Shown here: positions 29,523-38,836 of the stretch, one piece after another
Layout of the letters: every line of letters begins with the position of its first letter
Numbering within the stretch: position 1 is the stretch's first letter
Source of the DNA: an uncultured Sphingomonadaceae bacterium
Lineage (GTDB): Bacteria > Pseudomonadota > Alphaproteobacteria > Sphingomonadales > Sphingomonadaceae
Direction: 5' to 3'
Length of the DNA: 64,000 nucleotides
Assembly (NCBI GenBank): GCA_913060895.1
Contig: CAJXSN010000005.1
Location: 62,001 to 126,000, forward strand
Translations under genes and position numbers: made by a program
The notes under the pieces: model-generated
Told to the model about the DNA's origin: nothing
Databases searched by the model: none
What the model saw: the letters and a program-made list of their open reading frames with translations, nothing else

Positions 29523-29706
29523 GCCGCAGGGGTATAGCGGGGCTGCCGGCCTCCGTGATTTCTTGACATTACGGGGGCGTTTGCCCACAGGACGCGCGCA
29601 GCTACGCTTATAATCTTGGCCAGCTGCAGCGTACCATTGCGGCCTGTGTGACAGTCGCGGGCACCCTCTACTTCCTTATCTGCCTTTTTTATTTTCGGAC
29701 TTATGC

Positions 29707-31221
29707 ATGAAATTTGCCGACCTCGGCCTCTCCCCTGAATTGCTGAAAGCGGTCGACAAGGCCGGCTATGATACGCCGACCCCGATTCAGGAACAGGCAA
29801 TTCCCCCGGTTTTGATGATGAAGGACATCATCGGCATCGCACAGACGGGTACAGGCAAAACGGCCAGTTTTGTGCTTCCGATGATCGACATCATGGCCAG
29901 CGGCCGCCGCCGGGCGCTGATGCCACGCAGCCTGATTCTGGAACCGACGCGCGAATTGGCCGCCCAGGTTGCCGAGAATTTCGAGAAATATGGCGAGAAC
30001 CACGATCTGAAAATGGCGTTGCTTATCGGTGGCGTGCAGATGGGCGATCAGGTGAAGGCGCTGAATGAAGGCGTCGATGTTCTGATTGCTACACCGGGCC
30101 GCCTGATGGATTTGTTCGAGCGGGGCAAAATCCTGCTCAATGGTTGCGAACTGCTGGTGATCGATGAAGCGGACCGGATGCTCGACATGGGCTTCATTCC
30201 CGATATCGAATTCGTCTGTTCCAAATTGCCCGAACAGCGGCAAACCATGCTTTTCTCGGCCACTATGCCGCCTCCAATCGAGAAGCTGGCGAAAACGTTC
30301 ATGGACAATCCCAAGCGGATCGAAGTGAGCCGGGCTGCCACTACAAATGCGGACATCACTGCATTCAAAGTGATGGTCGGCGCGCGCCAGAAGCGCGATA
30401 CGCTCGAATGGCTGCTAGCCAATGATCAGGTGGAAACGGCTATCGTCTTTTCCAACCGCAAAACCACTGTGCGCGATCTGAACCAGTATCTGCAGCGCAA
30501 GGGCTTCAAGAGCGGCGAGATTCACGGCGATATCGATCAGGCTACGCGCCAGAAAGAGCTGGAGCGGTTTAAGTCAGGCGACATGAACATTCTGGTCGCC
30601 AGCGATGTCGCCGCACGCGGATTGGATATCAAGGGCGTAAGCCATGTGTTCAATTACGATACGCCGTGGCACCCCGATGATTATGTCCACCGCATCGGCC
30701 GCACGGGCCGGGCAGGGGCCAAAGGCCGCGCCTTCACATTTGTGACGCCGGAAGACGCCGAAGCCATCGACAATGTCGAGAAGTTGACGAAGAATGTCAT
30801 CCCGACATTTGGCAAGGATGATGTCCGCGTCGAATTGAAGGATGGCAGCGGCTCGAACGCCAAGCCCAAGGGTCGATCAAAAGACGACGCGGTAGGTGAT
30901 GGGGAAGAAAAGCCAAAGCGCGCAACGCGTAAACGCAAATCCGACGATGATGACTCGACTGGGAACACAAACGAGAAGCCGCGCCGTCAATCAAAACCAC
31001 GTCAGGAAAAACCTGGCGCCGACGACAGCGCTGGCGACGACAAAGCACGCGGCCGTCGTCCGCGCCGCAGCGAGGGCAATAAAAGCCGCGATGATACTCG
31101 CAATGCCGATCATAACGCGAAGCCGCAGCGTGGGCGTGGACGCCAGCAGGACGAAGAACCTGTTCCACCAGGCGAATGGAATGGCCCACAGCCGGGTTTT
31201 CTGGACGTCGGATTCGATTGA
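29707..31221 (+). CDS. DEAD-box ATP-dependent RNA helicase (RhlE-like)
   Basis: A 504-residue RNA helicase. Motifs run in order: Q motif TPIQEQAIP, Walker A AQTGTGKT, PTRELAAQV, VIDEADRMLDMGF, LFSATMP, then ARGLDIKGVSHV and HRIGRTGRAG of the second RecA domain. The last ~125 residues are a low-complexity, highly charged tail of Lys, Arg, Asp and Glu, common in bacterial DEAD-box proteins that bind structured RNA. It likely acts in ribosome assembly or mRNA decay. The leader has 184 bases with a T-rich run just before the ATG, and no clear Shine-Dalgarno site. Confidence 0.95.
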   Translation: MKFADLGLSPELLKAVDKAGYDTPTPIQEQAIPPVLMMKDIIGIAQTGTGKTASFVLPMIDIMASGRRRALMPRSLILEPTRELAAQVAENFEKYGENHDLKMALLIGGVQMGDQVKALNEGVDVLIATPGRLMDLFERGKILLNGCELLVIDEADRMLDMGFIPDIEFVCSKLPEQRQTMLFSATMPPPIEKLAKTFMDNPKRIEVSRAATTNADITAFKVMVGARQKRDTLEWLLANDQVETAIVFSNRKTTVRDLNQYLQRKGFKSGEIHGDIDQATRQKELERFKSGDMNILVASDVAARGLDIKGVSHVFNYDTPWHPDDYVHRIGRTGRAGAKGRAFTFVTPEDAEAIDNVEKLTKNVIPTFGKDDVRVELKDGSGSNAKPKGRSKDDAVGDGEEKPKRATRKRKSDDDDSTGNTNEKPRRQSKPRQEKPGADDSAGDDKARGRRPRRSEGNKSRDDTRNADHNAKPQRGRGRQQDEEPVPPGEWNGPQPGFLDVGFD

Positions 31222-31285
31222 CTTGATTAGGGTGCGCCTCGCGTTGCGATGCTTGCGCGCGGCGACAAGGCAATAAGGGTGGCCC

Positions 31286-33625
31286 TTATGGCGCCGCCAA
31301 CGTCACAAAGCTGTCAATGACGCGCTTCTCGCCTGCATCTTCAAAATTGATAACAAGCCTGTTGCCTTCCTGATCGATTACCGTTCCGCTGCCGAATTTG
31401 TCGTGCATTACCTGGGCGCCAATGGCGATATCGGTGCGGGACTGGGCGGCAAAGCTGGCGGCGCTGCGACGATTTTCCCGTACACGGGCCGGTTTTGTAT
31501 CGTAGCCAGACGCCAAAGCGCGTTGCCAACCGGGACCACGCGCAGAAGAACGCTCCGGGCGACTGCTGCTTACATGCGCAAAAGGGTCTTCGCTCTCGCT
31601 GTAATTGGCCCGCCACAGCGATGCGCCTCCGCTCATCGTGGTCTCGCTCTCGATATGCTCGTCCGGCAATTCCTCGACAAAACGGCTGGGGATGGAGCTG
31701 GTCCATTGGCCGTAAATCCGCCGGTTGGCGGCATGCAGAATGGTGCAGCGCTGACGGGCGCGAGTGATCGCAACGTAAGCAAGGCGGCGTTCTTCCTCTA
31801 GGCTCGCCAGACCGCCCTCGTCGAGTGAGCGCTGGCTGGGAAACACGCCTTCTTCCCAACCGGGCAGGAACACATGGTTGAACTCCAGACCCTTCGCCGC
31901 ATGGATAGTCATCAGCGTGACCTTCGGTTCGTCCGCATTGGCATCATTATCCATCACGAGGCTGACATGCTCGAGAAAATCGCCGAGCGTTTGGTAATCC
32001 TCCATCGCGCGGATCAGTTCGGTCAGGTTTTCCTGCCGACCGGCTGCCTCGGCACTGCGATCCGCCGCCAACATGTCGTCATAGCCGCTTTCTGCCAGAA
32101 CCTGCCGCAGCAGTTCCGAAGGGGAAGCTTCCTCTGCCCGCTCCCGCCAGCTGAGGAACTGCCGCATCAGATTGCCGATGGTTGTAGCTGCGCGTTTGGG
32201 CAGTTCGTCGCTATCCGCGAGTTGCAGCGAGGCCGCAGCCAGCGGCTGGTTCGTGCGCCGCGCATGCAGGTGCATCTTTTCCAGCGTCTTCGCGCCAAGA
32301 CCGCGTTTGGGCTGGTTGTAAATCCGTTCGAACGCCAGATCGTCGCGCGGCTGAGCGATCACCCGTAGGTAGGCCAACGCGTCGCGGATTTCTGCGCGCT
32401 CGTAAAAGCGAAAGCCCCCGATGATCCGGTAATTGAGGCCGATCTGAATGAACCGGTCCTCGAACTCACGCGTCTGGTAGGATGCCCGCACCAGAATGGC
32501 GACTTGGTCGAGCGACGATCCGCTACGCTCCAGACTTTCGATGTCCTCGGCCACGCGGCGGGCTTCTTCGGGGCCGTCCCAGATGCCAATGACCTTCACC
32601 TTGTCACCCGCATCCATCTCGGTCCACAAGGTCTTGTCGAGCCGCTGGCTGTTGGCGTTTATCAGGCCGGATGCCGCGCCTAGAATATGCGGTGTAGAGC
32701 GGTAATTCTGCTCAAGCTTGACGACCTTCGCGCCGGGAAAATCCTTCTCGAACCGTAGGATATTGGCGACTTCTGCCCCGCGCCATGAATATATCGATTG
32801 ATCGTCATCGCCCACGACGCAGATATTCTTTCGCTCCTGAGCCAGCAGTCGCAGCCATAGATACTGGACGGCATTGGTATCCTGATACTCATCCACCAAA
32901 ATGTATTTGAAGCGCTGCTGATACTGCTTCAGGATTTCTTTCTCCCGCCGCAGAATATTGAGCATATGCAGCAGCAGATCGCCAAAATCGCAGGCGTTCA
33001 GCGCGAGCATCCGCACCTGATAAAGACGGTACATCTGCGCGCCCTTGCCGTTGGCGTAGCTTTCGTTTTCGACCGCATCCAGATCATCGGGGTTGAGGCC
33101 GCGGTTCTTCCACCGGTCAATCAGCCCGGCCAGCTGCCGTGCGGGCCAACGCTTCTCGTCCAGATCATTGTCCGCAATCAGCGCCTTCAGCAGGCGCAGC
33201 TGATCATCGGTGTCGATAATGGTGAAGTTCGATTGCAGCCCGACCAGCTCAGCATGGCGGCGCAGCATCTTGGCGCAGATGGAATGGAACGTGCCCAGCC
33301 ACGGCATCCCTTCCACTGCGTCGCCCATATGTTTGCTCACACGCTCACGCATTTCACGCGCCGCCTTATTGGTGAAGGTGACGCACAGGATCTCGCTCGG
33401 CCAGGCTTTTCGCATCGCAACAAGATGGGCGAGCCGCGAGGTAAGTGCCGCGGTCTTGCCGGTCCCTGCTCCTGCCAGCATGAGCACCGGGCCTTCGGTG
33501 GTCAGTACAGCCTCGCGCTGGGGATCGTTCAACCGTGCAGCATAGGACGGTATATTTCCTTCCACAGGGGGTGGTGCCGTTTCTACAGCGGCGGGTGGTC
33601 GATGGGGGTGGGTCTGATCGGTCAT
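31286..33625 (-). CDS. uvrD: ATP-dependent 3'-5' DNA helicase, UvrD/PcrA type
   Basis: A 779-residue superfamily 1 helicase for nucleotide-excision and mismatch repair and replication restart. Motifs: LNDPQREAVLTTEGPVLMLA then AGAGTGKT (I), ILCVTFTNKAAREMRER (Ia), ILVDEYQDTN (II), DDDQSIYSWRGA (III), LEQNYRSTP (IV) and VTLMTIHAAKGLEF (V). The C-terminal end, VMHDKFGSGTVIDQEG, is the extra RNA-polymerase-binding segment seen in PcrA and UvrD. Start: MTDQTHPHRP; the 19 codons upstream do not fit. Confidence 0.93.
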   Translation of the reverse strand: MTDQTHPHRPPAAVETAPPPVEGNIPSYAARLNDPQREAVLTTEGPVLMLAGAGTGKTAALTSRLAHLVAMRKAWPSEILCVTFTNKAAREMRERVSKHMGDAVEGMPWLGTFHSICAKMLRRHAELVGLQSNFTIIDTDDQLRLLKALIADNDLDEKRWPARQLAGLIDRWKNRGLNPDDLDAVENESYANGKGAQMYRLYQVRMLALNACDFGDLLLHMLNILRREKEILKQYQQRFKYILVDEYQDTNAVQYLWLRLLAQERKNICVVGDDDQSIYSWRGAEVANILRFEKDFPGAKVVKLEQNYRSTPHILGAASGLINANSQRLDKTLWTEMDAGDKVKVIGIWDGPEEARRVAEDIESLERSGSSLDQVAILVRASYQTREFEDRFIQIGLNYRIIGGFRFYERAEIRDALAYLRVIAQPRDDLAFERIYNQPKRGLGAKTLEKMHLHARRTNQPLAAASLQLADSDELPKRAATTIGNLMRQFLSWRERAEEASPSELLRQVLAESGYDDMLAADRSAEAAGRQENLTELIRAMEDYQTLGDFLEHVSLVMDNDANADEPKVTLMTIHAAKGLEFNHVFLPGWEEGVFPSQRSLDEGGLASLEEERRLAYVAITRARQRCTILHAANRRIYGQWTSSIPSRFVEELPDEHIESETTMSGGASLWRANYSESEDPFAHVSSSRPERSSARGPGWQRALASGYDTKPARVRENRRSAASFAAQSRTDIAIGAQVMHDKFGSGTVIDQEGNRLVINFEDAGEKRVIDSFVTLAAP

Positions 33626-33768
33626 AATTTCCGAGTGAACAAGTAAAGAACGCGTGAACCATTCGCAAGCGACGGGTTGCAACTCCGAGAAATTCGGAAC
33701 CTCTATATAGATGGCTGGTTGATCATCGTGACGACGTGAAAACTCGATGAACGAATTAGGAGCGAAAA

Positions 33769-34242
33769 ATGAAAACCATTCTTGCCACTGCCGCCGCCAT
33801 TGGTCTCGCGATCACTGCAAGTCCCGTAATGGCCGATAATCATGGTTCGGGTGACGATATCATGCTGAATGCACAGCAAAAGACCATGATGGAAACCTGG
33901 CCTGCCAATCGTAAGGAAACCTATATGGGCTGGCCAAAAGAAGCGCAGGCTTATTACTGGACGCTAAGCGAAGATCAGAAGCAGGGCTGGTGGATGCTGG
34001 ATGATCCTCAAAGGCTCCAGATCCTTGGGATGACGCCAGCCGATCAGGCTATGGCATGGCGCAGTATTGCGACCCAAATCGGTACGGCTCCTGCCGCGCC
34101 GGCAATGAGCGCTCGTACCACTTCAACAAACTCTGACGTTCGTTTTGTAAGCAATGCCGTGGTTCAGAACGCCCCGGCACCGCACAATGGTGAATACCCC
34201 GTCTGCAATGACGGTCGTACTGACAACTGCGTTAACCCCTGA
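33769..34242 (+). CDS. Secreted Trp-rich hypothetical protein, paralogue A
   Basis: A 157-residue exported protein with a signal peptide of about 22 residues ending VMA before DNH. The core (residues about 34-103) has tryptophans at 44, 55, 64, 75 and 97. It aligns without gaps to the protein at 34570-35040, with the same spacing of those tryptophans. Shared patterns are WP..R/K, Y.WTL, W.WML.D..RL and GM..ADQ. The tail has two cysteines (PVCNDGRTDNCVNP), so a disulfide is likely. Family not recognised. AGGAG lies before the ATG. Likely periplasmic; function unknown. Confidence 0.8.
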   Translation: MKTILATAAAIGLAITASPVMADNHGSGDDIMLNAQQKTMMETWPANRKETYMGWPKEAQAYYWTLSEDQKQGWWMLDDPQRLQILGMTPADQAMAWRSIATQIGTAPAAPAMSARTTSTNSDVRFVSNAVVQNAPAPHNGEYPVCNDGRTDNCVNP

Positions 34243-34341
34243 GTGGCTTTTCGCGCAGATCCGATGTTGCAAACCGATGATTGGTGGTTCGCTTAGTCCG
34301 ATAGGGAAATATGACCGGTAATCGGCTGTAGCGCCGTTTGA

Positions 34342-34385
34342 AAAATGGGGGCCAACTGCCGATTGAGGTGGTTGGCCCCCATTTT
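34342..34385 (+). terminator. Strong hairpin between the two paralogues, probable terminator
   Basis: AAAATGGGGGCCAAC pairs perfectly with GTTGGCCCCCATTTT over 15 bases around a 14-base loop, with TTTTG at the end. It lies 100 bases after paralogue A's stop (34242), in the 327-base gap before paralogue B, which otherwise shows no gene. It may end A's transcript or regulate B's. Confidence 0.75.
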
Positions 34386-34569
34386 GTATCTGGTCCCAAA
34401 AGCAGAACGGCTGCTGACGAAACGCCGCATTGTCGCGATGAAGCAAGAGTAGGCGCCTTGAACTATGGTTCGAGACTGCGGCAAAAGAAATCGGCTTCGA
34501 GATGCCGGATCGGTTCTGGAAGTGAATGTGTTCGTGACGCTTGGGTATCCCTTAATTTCGGAGATTCCT

Positions 34570-35040
34570 ATGCGTAGATTGATAAAGTACACCGCTGCTG
34601 CGGCTATTACGATGGCGGTAGCACCGTTGATGGCACAGGAGGCTGTGCCACCTGCTCCAATGCCTGGGGAGGCTGCGAGTGAAACAAGACCGAATGATAT
34701 GGCGGGGAATGCCGCTATGTCACCCGAGCAGATACGCACCTATGGCCTGTGGCCGGAAGAACGTCAGGCGATGTTCGATAGCTGGCCTGAGAAAACCAAA
34801 ATGTATTTCTGGACGCTCACCCCGCCACGGCAGGAAGTGTTCTGGATGCTGAGCGATGCTGACCGGCTGACGCTGATCGGCATGAGCGTGGCTGACCAGG
34901 AACAGACCTGGACCCGTCTGGAGCAGCAAATGCTGGCTAGCCAACCACCGGCTGGCACCGCACCATCGGAACCTGCACCGCACGGTGCAGACCGTGGAGA
35001 CGATGCGATGAACGAAGTGGAGGATCATAGCCCCCGGTAA
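34570..35040 (+). CDS. Secreted Trp-rich hypothetical protein, paralogue B
   Basis: A 156-residue exported protein with a signal peptide of about 21 residues ending LMA before QEA. The segment after it is rich in Pro and Ala (residues 25-50). Tryptophans at 61, 72, 81, 92 and 114 match paralogue A's spacing exactly. The tail is again hydrophilic (DRGDDAMNEVEDHS) but lacks A's cysteine pair. The start at 34570 is set by a CGGAG site and the signal peptide; the upstream in-frame ATG would spoil the signal. Function unknown; probably periplasmic. Confidence 0.8.
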   Translation: MRRLIKYTAAAAITMAVAPLMAQEAVPPAPMPGEAASETRPNDMAGNAAMSPEQIRTYGLWPEERQAMFDSWPEKTKMYFWTLTPPRQEVFWMLSDADRLTLIGMSVADQEQTWTRLEQQMLASQPPAGTAPSEPAPHGADRGDDAMNEVEDHSPR

Positions 35041-35152
35041 GTTCAGGCATCGCGCGCCGGCCCGGGAAGGAATGTTTGAGCCACCATCCGACCTTGCCGA
35101 TCCGGTGCGCACCTGCCTTAGTGATTTCCTGATCTTTTGATGGAGGAAAAAC

Positions 35153-35563
35153 ATGCTGACAGGTGGATGCCATTGCGGCGCGATACGGTACGAGATTTCC
35201 GGCGATCCGTTGAACCATGCGTTATGCCACTGCGTCGATTGCCGCAGGTCGTCGGGCGCTCCGATGACGGGCTGGACCATGATGCGGGATGATCAGCTGT
35301 CTATTACCGGTGAACTGAGCACATACGCATCGTCCGAGGATGCGCGCCGCCACTTCTGCATCCAGTGCGGGACAGGGCTGTTTTATTCCAATGATGCAAT
35401 GCTGCCCGGCATGGTCGATGTAAAAACCGGTACGCTGGATGAACCCGACGATCTTCCGGCCGAGTGCCATATTCAAACAGCAGAACGGGTCAGCTGGATG
35501 GCAGAAGCGCATCATTTGCCGCAATTCGAGCGGTTTCCGCCCCAAACTGAAACTGCGAGCTAG
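35153..35563 (+). CDS. GFA family zinc protein
   Basis: A 136-residue protein of the glutathione-dependent formaldehyde-activating (GFA) family. Zinc ligands are visible as GGCHCGAIRY, ALCHCVDCRRSSGAP and FCIQCGTGLF. The name comes from Gfa, but most members are not proven to act on formaldehyde, so the substrate here is open. A GGAGG site lies before the ATG. The last 4 bases overlap the end of rsmD, which runs on the opposite strand. Confidence 0.9.
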   Translation: MLTGGCHCGAIRYEISGDPLNHALCHCVDCRRSSGAPMTGWTMMRDDQLSITGELSTYASSEDARRHFCIQCGTGLFYSNDAMLPGMVDVKTGTLDEPDDLPAECHIQTAERVSWMAEAHHLPQFERFPPQTETAS

Positions 35564-36102
35564 GCCAGCCTCAACAGCGTAATCTTGGCCTTGCCGACCT
35601 TGCGTTCCTTATCGGTCTTCAGCAGCCGAACCTCGACGTCTTCTGCCACGCTGGTCTCCACCGCGATCCATGTTGCCTCGCCAATCCAGCCCAGGCGGAT
35701 CATCCTGTCCAGCGCGACATTGGCAGCGCCGGTTCCGTAAGGTGGATCGAGGAGTAGCAAATCATGCGGAGCCTTCGCTGGTGCGAGGGCGGTCACGGAC
35801 CCAGCACTGACTGTAGTGCGCCTGCGTGCATCCAGCGCGGTTATGTTGGCGCGAATGGCATCGAGCGCAGGCTTCTCCTGCTCGACGAACAGGCAATGCG
35901 CTGCACCGCGCGATAAGGCTTCCAGTCCCAGTGCGCCCGAACCAGCGAACAGGTCGGCAACCGACAATTCCTCGAATGTGCCAAGTCGGCTGGTGAGCAT
36001 ATTGAACAGCGTTTCCCGCGTCCGATCCGCGGTGGGGCGCGTCTCCTCCCCTTTGGGTGCGATAATTTTCCGGCCACGCCAATCGCCCGCGATGATCCTC
36101 AT
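35560..36102 (-). CDS. rsmD: 16S rRNA (guanine966-N2)-methyltransferase
   Basis: A 180-residue methyltransferase of the RsmD family, which methylates G966 of 16S rRNA. It opens MRIIAGDWRGRKI, has ETRPTADRTRETLFNML, the SAM motif VADLFAGSGALGLEALSRGA and the catalytic LLLDPPYG (DPPY form). Length is normal. The ATG overlaps the stop of the pseudouridine synthase (ATGA), so the two ribosomal-RNA modification enzymes are coupled. Confidence 0.95.
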   Translation of the reverse strand: MRIIAGDWRGRKIIAPKGEETRPTADRTRETLFNMLTSRLGTFEELSVADLFAGSGALGLEALSRGAAHCLFVEQEKPALDAIRANITALDARRRTTVSAGSVTALAPAKAPHDLLLLDPPYGTGAANVALDRMIRLGWIGEATWIAVETSVAEDVEVRLLKTDKERKVGKAKITLLRLA

Positions 36103-36884
36103 TTACCATCCTTGGGCAGGCTGGAGCGAAAACGGCCAACATCCTGTTTGGCAATCTCCACCGCAGCGCCGCGGGGCAATTCGCCCAGATCGAACGGACC
36201 ATATGATACGCGGATAAGGCGGCTGACTTTCAGGTCAAAATGTTCCAGAACGCGGCGAACTTCGCGGTTCTTGCCTTCGGTAATCGTCATTACGATCCAC
36301 TTGTTCGCGCCCTGTTTGCCACCGCCGCGTTCGATGTCGGCGTCAATCTGGCCGTAGCGCATCCGGTCTATGGTGATGCCTTCCATCAGGCCGTGCAGAT
36401 CGCTTTCGGCAATGTCGCCGTAGGTGCGCGCGCGATAGGTTCGCGGAATACCTGATGAAGGCAGCTCCATCTGCCGTTTTAGCCCGCCATCATTAGTCAA
36501 CAGCAACAAACCTTCGGTGTTGAGATCGAGACGGCCCACCGGCATCAGACGCGGGGTATCCTTGGGCAGAGCATTGCGCAGCGCATCGTAAATCGTAGCG
36601 CGTCCGGCGGGATCGCGCTCTGCGGTAAGCAACCCGACCGGTTTGTGGAAGGCGAACAGGCGCGTGGGATCGGCCTTACCCACCAGATTGCCGTCCACGG
36701 TAATACCGCGCAGGCTTTCAAGGAAGGTCGCAGGTGTTTCCACCACTTTCCCATTCAGCGAGACTCGTCCTTCGGCAATCATCCGTTCCACCTCCCGGCG
36801 GCTGGCAATTCCGGCTCGGGCCAGCAGCTTTGCAATGCGGTCGCCATCGGGGCGGTCGGGGGATCGGGTTTCGGTATGCGCCAT
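36099..36884 (-). CDS. Ribosomal large-subunit pseudouridine synthase, RluB/RsuA family
   Basis: A 261-residue enzyme. The N-terminal S4 domain, RIAKLLARAGIASRREVER, is followed by the catalytic domain with PVGRLDLNTEGLLLLTNDG, where the Asp in RLDLNT is catalytic, and by YRARTY and a typical end, LIRVSYGPFDLG. RluB isomerises U2605 of 23S rRNA in Escherichia coli; RluE, RluF and RsuA share the same layout, so the exact uridine is not certain. Start: MAHTETRSPD. Couples to rsmD by an ATGA overlap. The upstream 170 bases separate it from the divergent ampG. Confidence 0.9.
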   Translation of the reverse strand: MAHTETRSPDRPDGDRIAKLLARAGIASRREVERMIAEGRVSLNGKVVETPATFLESLRGITVDGNLVGKADPTRLFAFHKPVGLLTAERDPAGRATIYDALRNALPKDTPRLMPVGRLDLNTEGLLLLTNDGGLKRQMELPSSGIPRTYRARTYGDIAESDLHGLMEGITIDRMRYGQIDADIERGGGKQGANKWIVMTITEGKNREVRRVLEHFDLKVSRLIRVSYGPFDLGELPRGAAVEIAKQDVGRFRSSLPKDGK

Positions 36885-37054
36885 AAGGGCTGCGGTTAGG
36901 CTTTCAGTTCGTGCTGTGCAATGTCTGCCGGGCCATACTGGTTCACCTAGGGCACACCAATCATCCACGATACCATGTAGGCAAACGGTTTTCTCTGCTG
37001 GTGCCAAAGGCTAGGGGGGCAGATTATCGCGAATGTGCGGATGGGATCAAGGTC

Positions 37055-38836
37055 ATGGCAGCGACGGCAGCAAAAAAAGCAAAACCGGGATGGGGTGCTG
37101 TACTGGCTGCGCTGAAACAACCCAAGACCGGGTATATGCTGCTGTTCGGCTTTGCCGCCGGTCTGCCCTATGCGCTTGTTCTGGGGACACTGTATGCGTG
37201 GCTGTCCGATGCGGGTGACATCGATCTGGAAACAATGGGCGTCTTTTCGCTTATAGGGCTTGCTTATGCTTTTAAGTTTCTCTGGTCGCCTGCTCTGGAC
37301 CGGATCGATATTCCTTTTGTAAACAAGCTGGGAAAACGCAAACAGTGGATCGTTACCGCCCAGCTGATTATCGGCGGTGCATTGGTGGCGCTGAGCTTCA
37401 TCACGCCGAGCAATTCCACTATTGGCGTCTTCAGCCTGCTGGCCGGGCTCGCTGCCTTTGCCAGCGCCACTCAAGATGTAGTGATCGATGCATGGCGTGT
37501 GGACGTGGCGGATGATGTCGCGACGATCGACATTCTCTCTACCGTTTACCAGATGGGTTACCGCATTGCTGCACTTGTCGGCGGCGCGCTTGCTTTGTTT
37601 TCAGCCGAGCGGGTCGGGTGGCCTGCGACCTATTTCGGTATGGGGCTTACGATGCTGGCGGTTGGCTTCGCCGGTTTGTGGGCACCCGATGCCAACGCGT
37701 CCGACATAGCAGCCGAACAGGCCGCACTTGGTGATGATCCCTACGGCCTTCGCAAGGCTGGGCAGATGCTGCCAAGGGTCCGTCTGACGGCCCTGGCCAT
37801 CGTCGGGTTACTGTGGGGCTGGGCACTGGTCACAGTCGGCGTATTCATGGTTCGGAGCCTGTCGAGCAATCCCGATGCGCGGCCGGACTCGGTCGAGTTC
37901 ATCTCCAACATGGGGCCGCTCATCGTTATCGCGACCGTAGTGCTACCGGCGATGGTCGCCGCGTGGCTCGAAAGCGCGCGCAAGAGGGGCAAATACGTTA
38001 TTCCCGCAGGGATAGAAGATGGACCCGGCATTCAGAGCGGCAAGCCCATTTCGAACTATGCCGCACAGTCGACTGGTGACCGGGCAATGGATCATCTCTA
38101 CCGCGCACTGGTCTTGCCGTTGACCGACCTGATCGGCCGCCTGGGCTGGGCAATCATCATCGTTATCGCGCTGGTCCTGACATACCGCATCACCGATGCG
38201 ATCTGGGGCACATTTGCGTATCCGTTTTATCTGGGCGAGCTGGAATATACGAAGGACGAGGTCGCGGTGGCTTCCAAGTTCTTCGGCGTTGGTGCGTTGC
38301 TCTTCGGGCTGGCCTTCGGCGGTTATCTGCTCACCGCGATCGGCCGGATGGTAACTCTGACGTTGGGCGCGTTCCTCGCAGCGATTACCAATTTACTTTA
38401 TGCCGATCTGGCGCTTGGCGGCGCGCGGGTGCAGGCGTTTTCCGATATGGTTGGCTTTACGTGGGCTGTCGATGCGATGGGCGGGGATGACCGGCTGGCG
38501 ACGCTGATGATGGCGATTGCGGGTGAGAATATCGCTGTTGGCATCGCCGGAGCAGCGTTCGTCGCCTACCTCTCCAGCATCGTATCCAAGGGATACAGCG
38601 CAGTGCAATATGCGCTGCTGTCATCGCTCACATTGTTGGTAGGCACGCTTGGCCGTGGCGCGCTGGGCCAGATGATTGAGGAGCGCGGCTATTACGACGT
38701 ATTCATTCTGACTACGCTGATCGGACTGGGTGCAGTAGTGCTGTGTATTATCGAATGGATCCGTCAGGCGCGGCTGGGCAAAGCATCTGGCGTGGTTGCA
38801 CCTGACCCGAAACTGGCGGGCGATCCGGCGGAGTAG
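37055..38836 (+). CDS. AmpG-family muropeptide permease (MFS)
   Basis: A 593-residue inner-membrane transporter of the major facilitator superfamily. FGFAAGLPYALVLGTLYAWL and LIGLAYAFKFLWSPALDR are the AmpG hallmarks; about twelve to fourteen helices are present, with a longer central loop (DGPGIQSGKPISNYAAQ) than in Escherichia coli AmpG. It likely imports 1,6-anhydro-muropeptides for peptidoglycan recycling. In enteric bacteria that flux induces AmpC beta-lactamase. Here the beta-lactamase gene at 43947 is of a different class, and no AmpR is visible. Start: MAATAAKKAKPGW. The stop is adjacent to the folC stop. Confidence 0.88.
   Translation: MAATAAKKAKPGWGAVLAALKQPKTGYMLLFGFAAGLPYALVLGTLYAWLSDAGDIDLETMGVFSLIGLAYAFKFLWSPALDRIDIPFVNKLGKRKQWIVTAQLIIGGALVALSFITPSNSTIGVFSLLAGLAAFASATQDVVIDAWRVDVADDVATIDILSTVYQMGYRIAALVGGALALFSAERVGWPATYFGMGLTMLAVGFAGLWAPDANASDIAAEQAALGDDPYGLRKAGQMLPRVRLTALAIVGLLWGWALVTVGVFMVRSLSSNPDARPDSVEFISNMGPLIVIATVVLPAMVAAWLESARKRGKYVIPAGIEDGPGIQSGKPISNYAAQSTGDRAMDHLYRALVLPLTDLIGRLGWAIIIVIALVLTYRITDAIWGTFAYPFYLGELEYTKDEVAVASKFFGVGALLFGLAFGGYLLTAIGRMVTLTLGAFLAAITNLLYADLALGGARVQAFSDMVGFTWAVDAMGGDDRLATLMMAIAGENIAVGIAGAAFVAYLSSIVSKGYSAVQYALLSSLTLLVGTLGRGALGQMIEERGYYDVFILTTLIGLGAVVLCIIEWIRQARLGKASGVVAPDPKLAGDPAE

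Noticed and set aside
29563-29614. TTGACA followed by TATAAT before the DEAD-box gene
   Set aside because: The hexamers are 40 bases apart, too far for a sigma-70 pair, so no promoter is claimed. TATAAT alone might be used with a weaker -35.
31273-31289. ATAAGGG-TGG-CCCTTAT hairpin at the end of the UvrD gene
   Set aside because: The stem is short and AT-rich, its loop is 3 bases, it overlaps the stop codon and lacks a T-run, so a terminator call is not supported.
36911-37054. Longer N-terminus for the AmpG gene from an ATG at 36911
   Set aside because: The 48 extra residues are not hydrophobic or family-like; the ATG at 37055 gives a standard transporter start.
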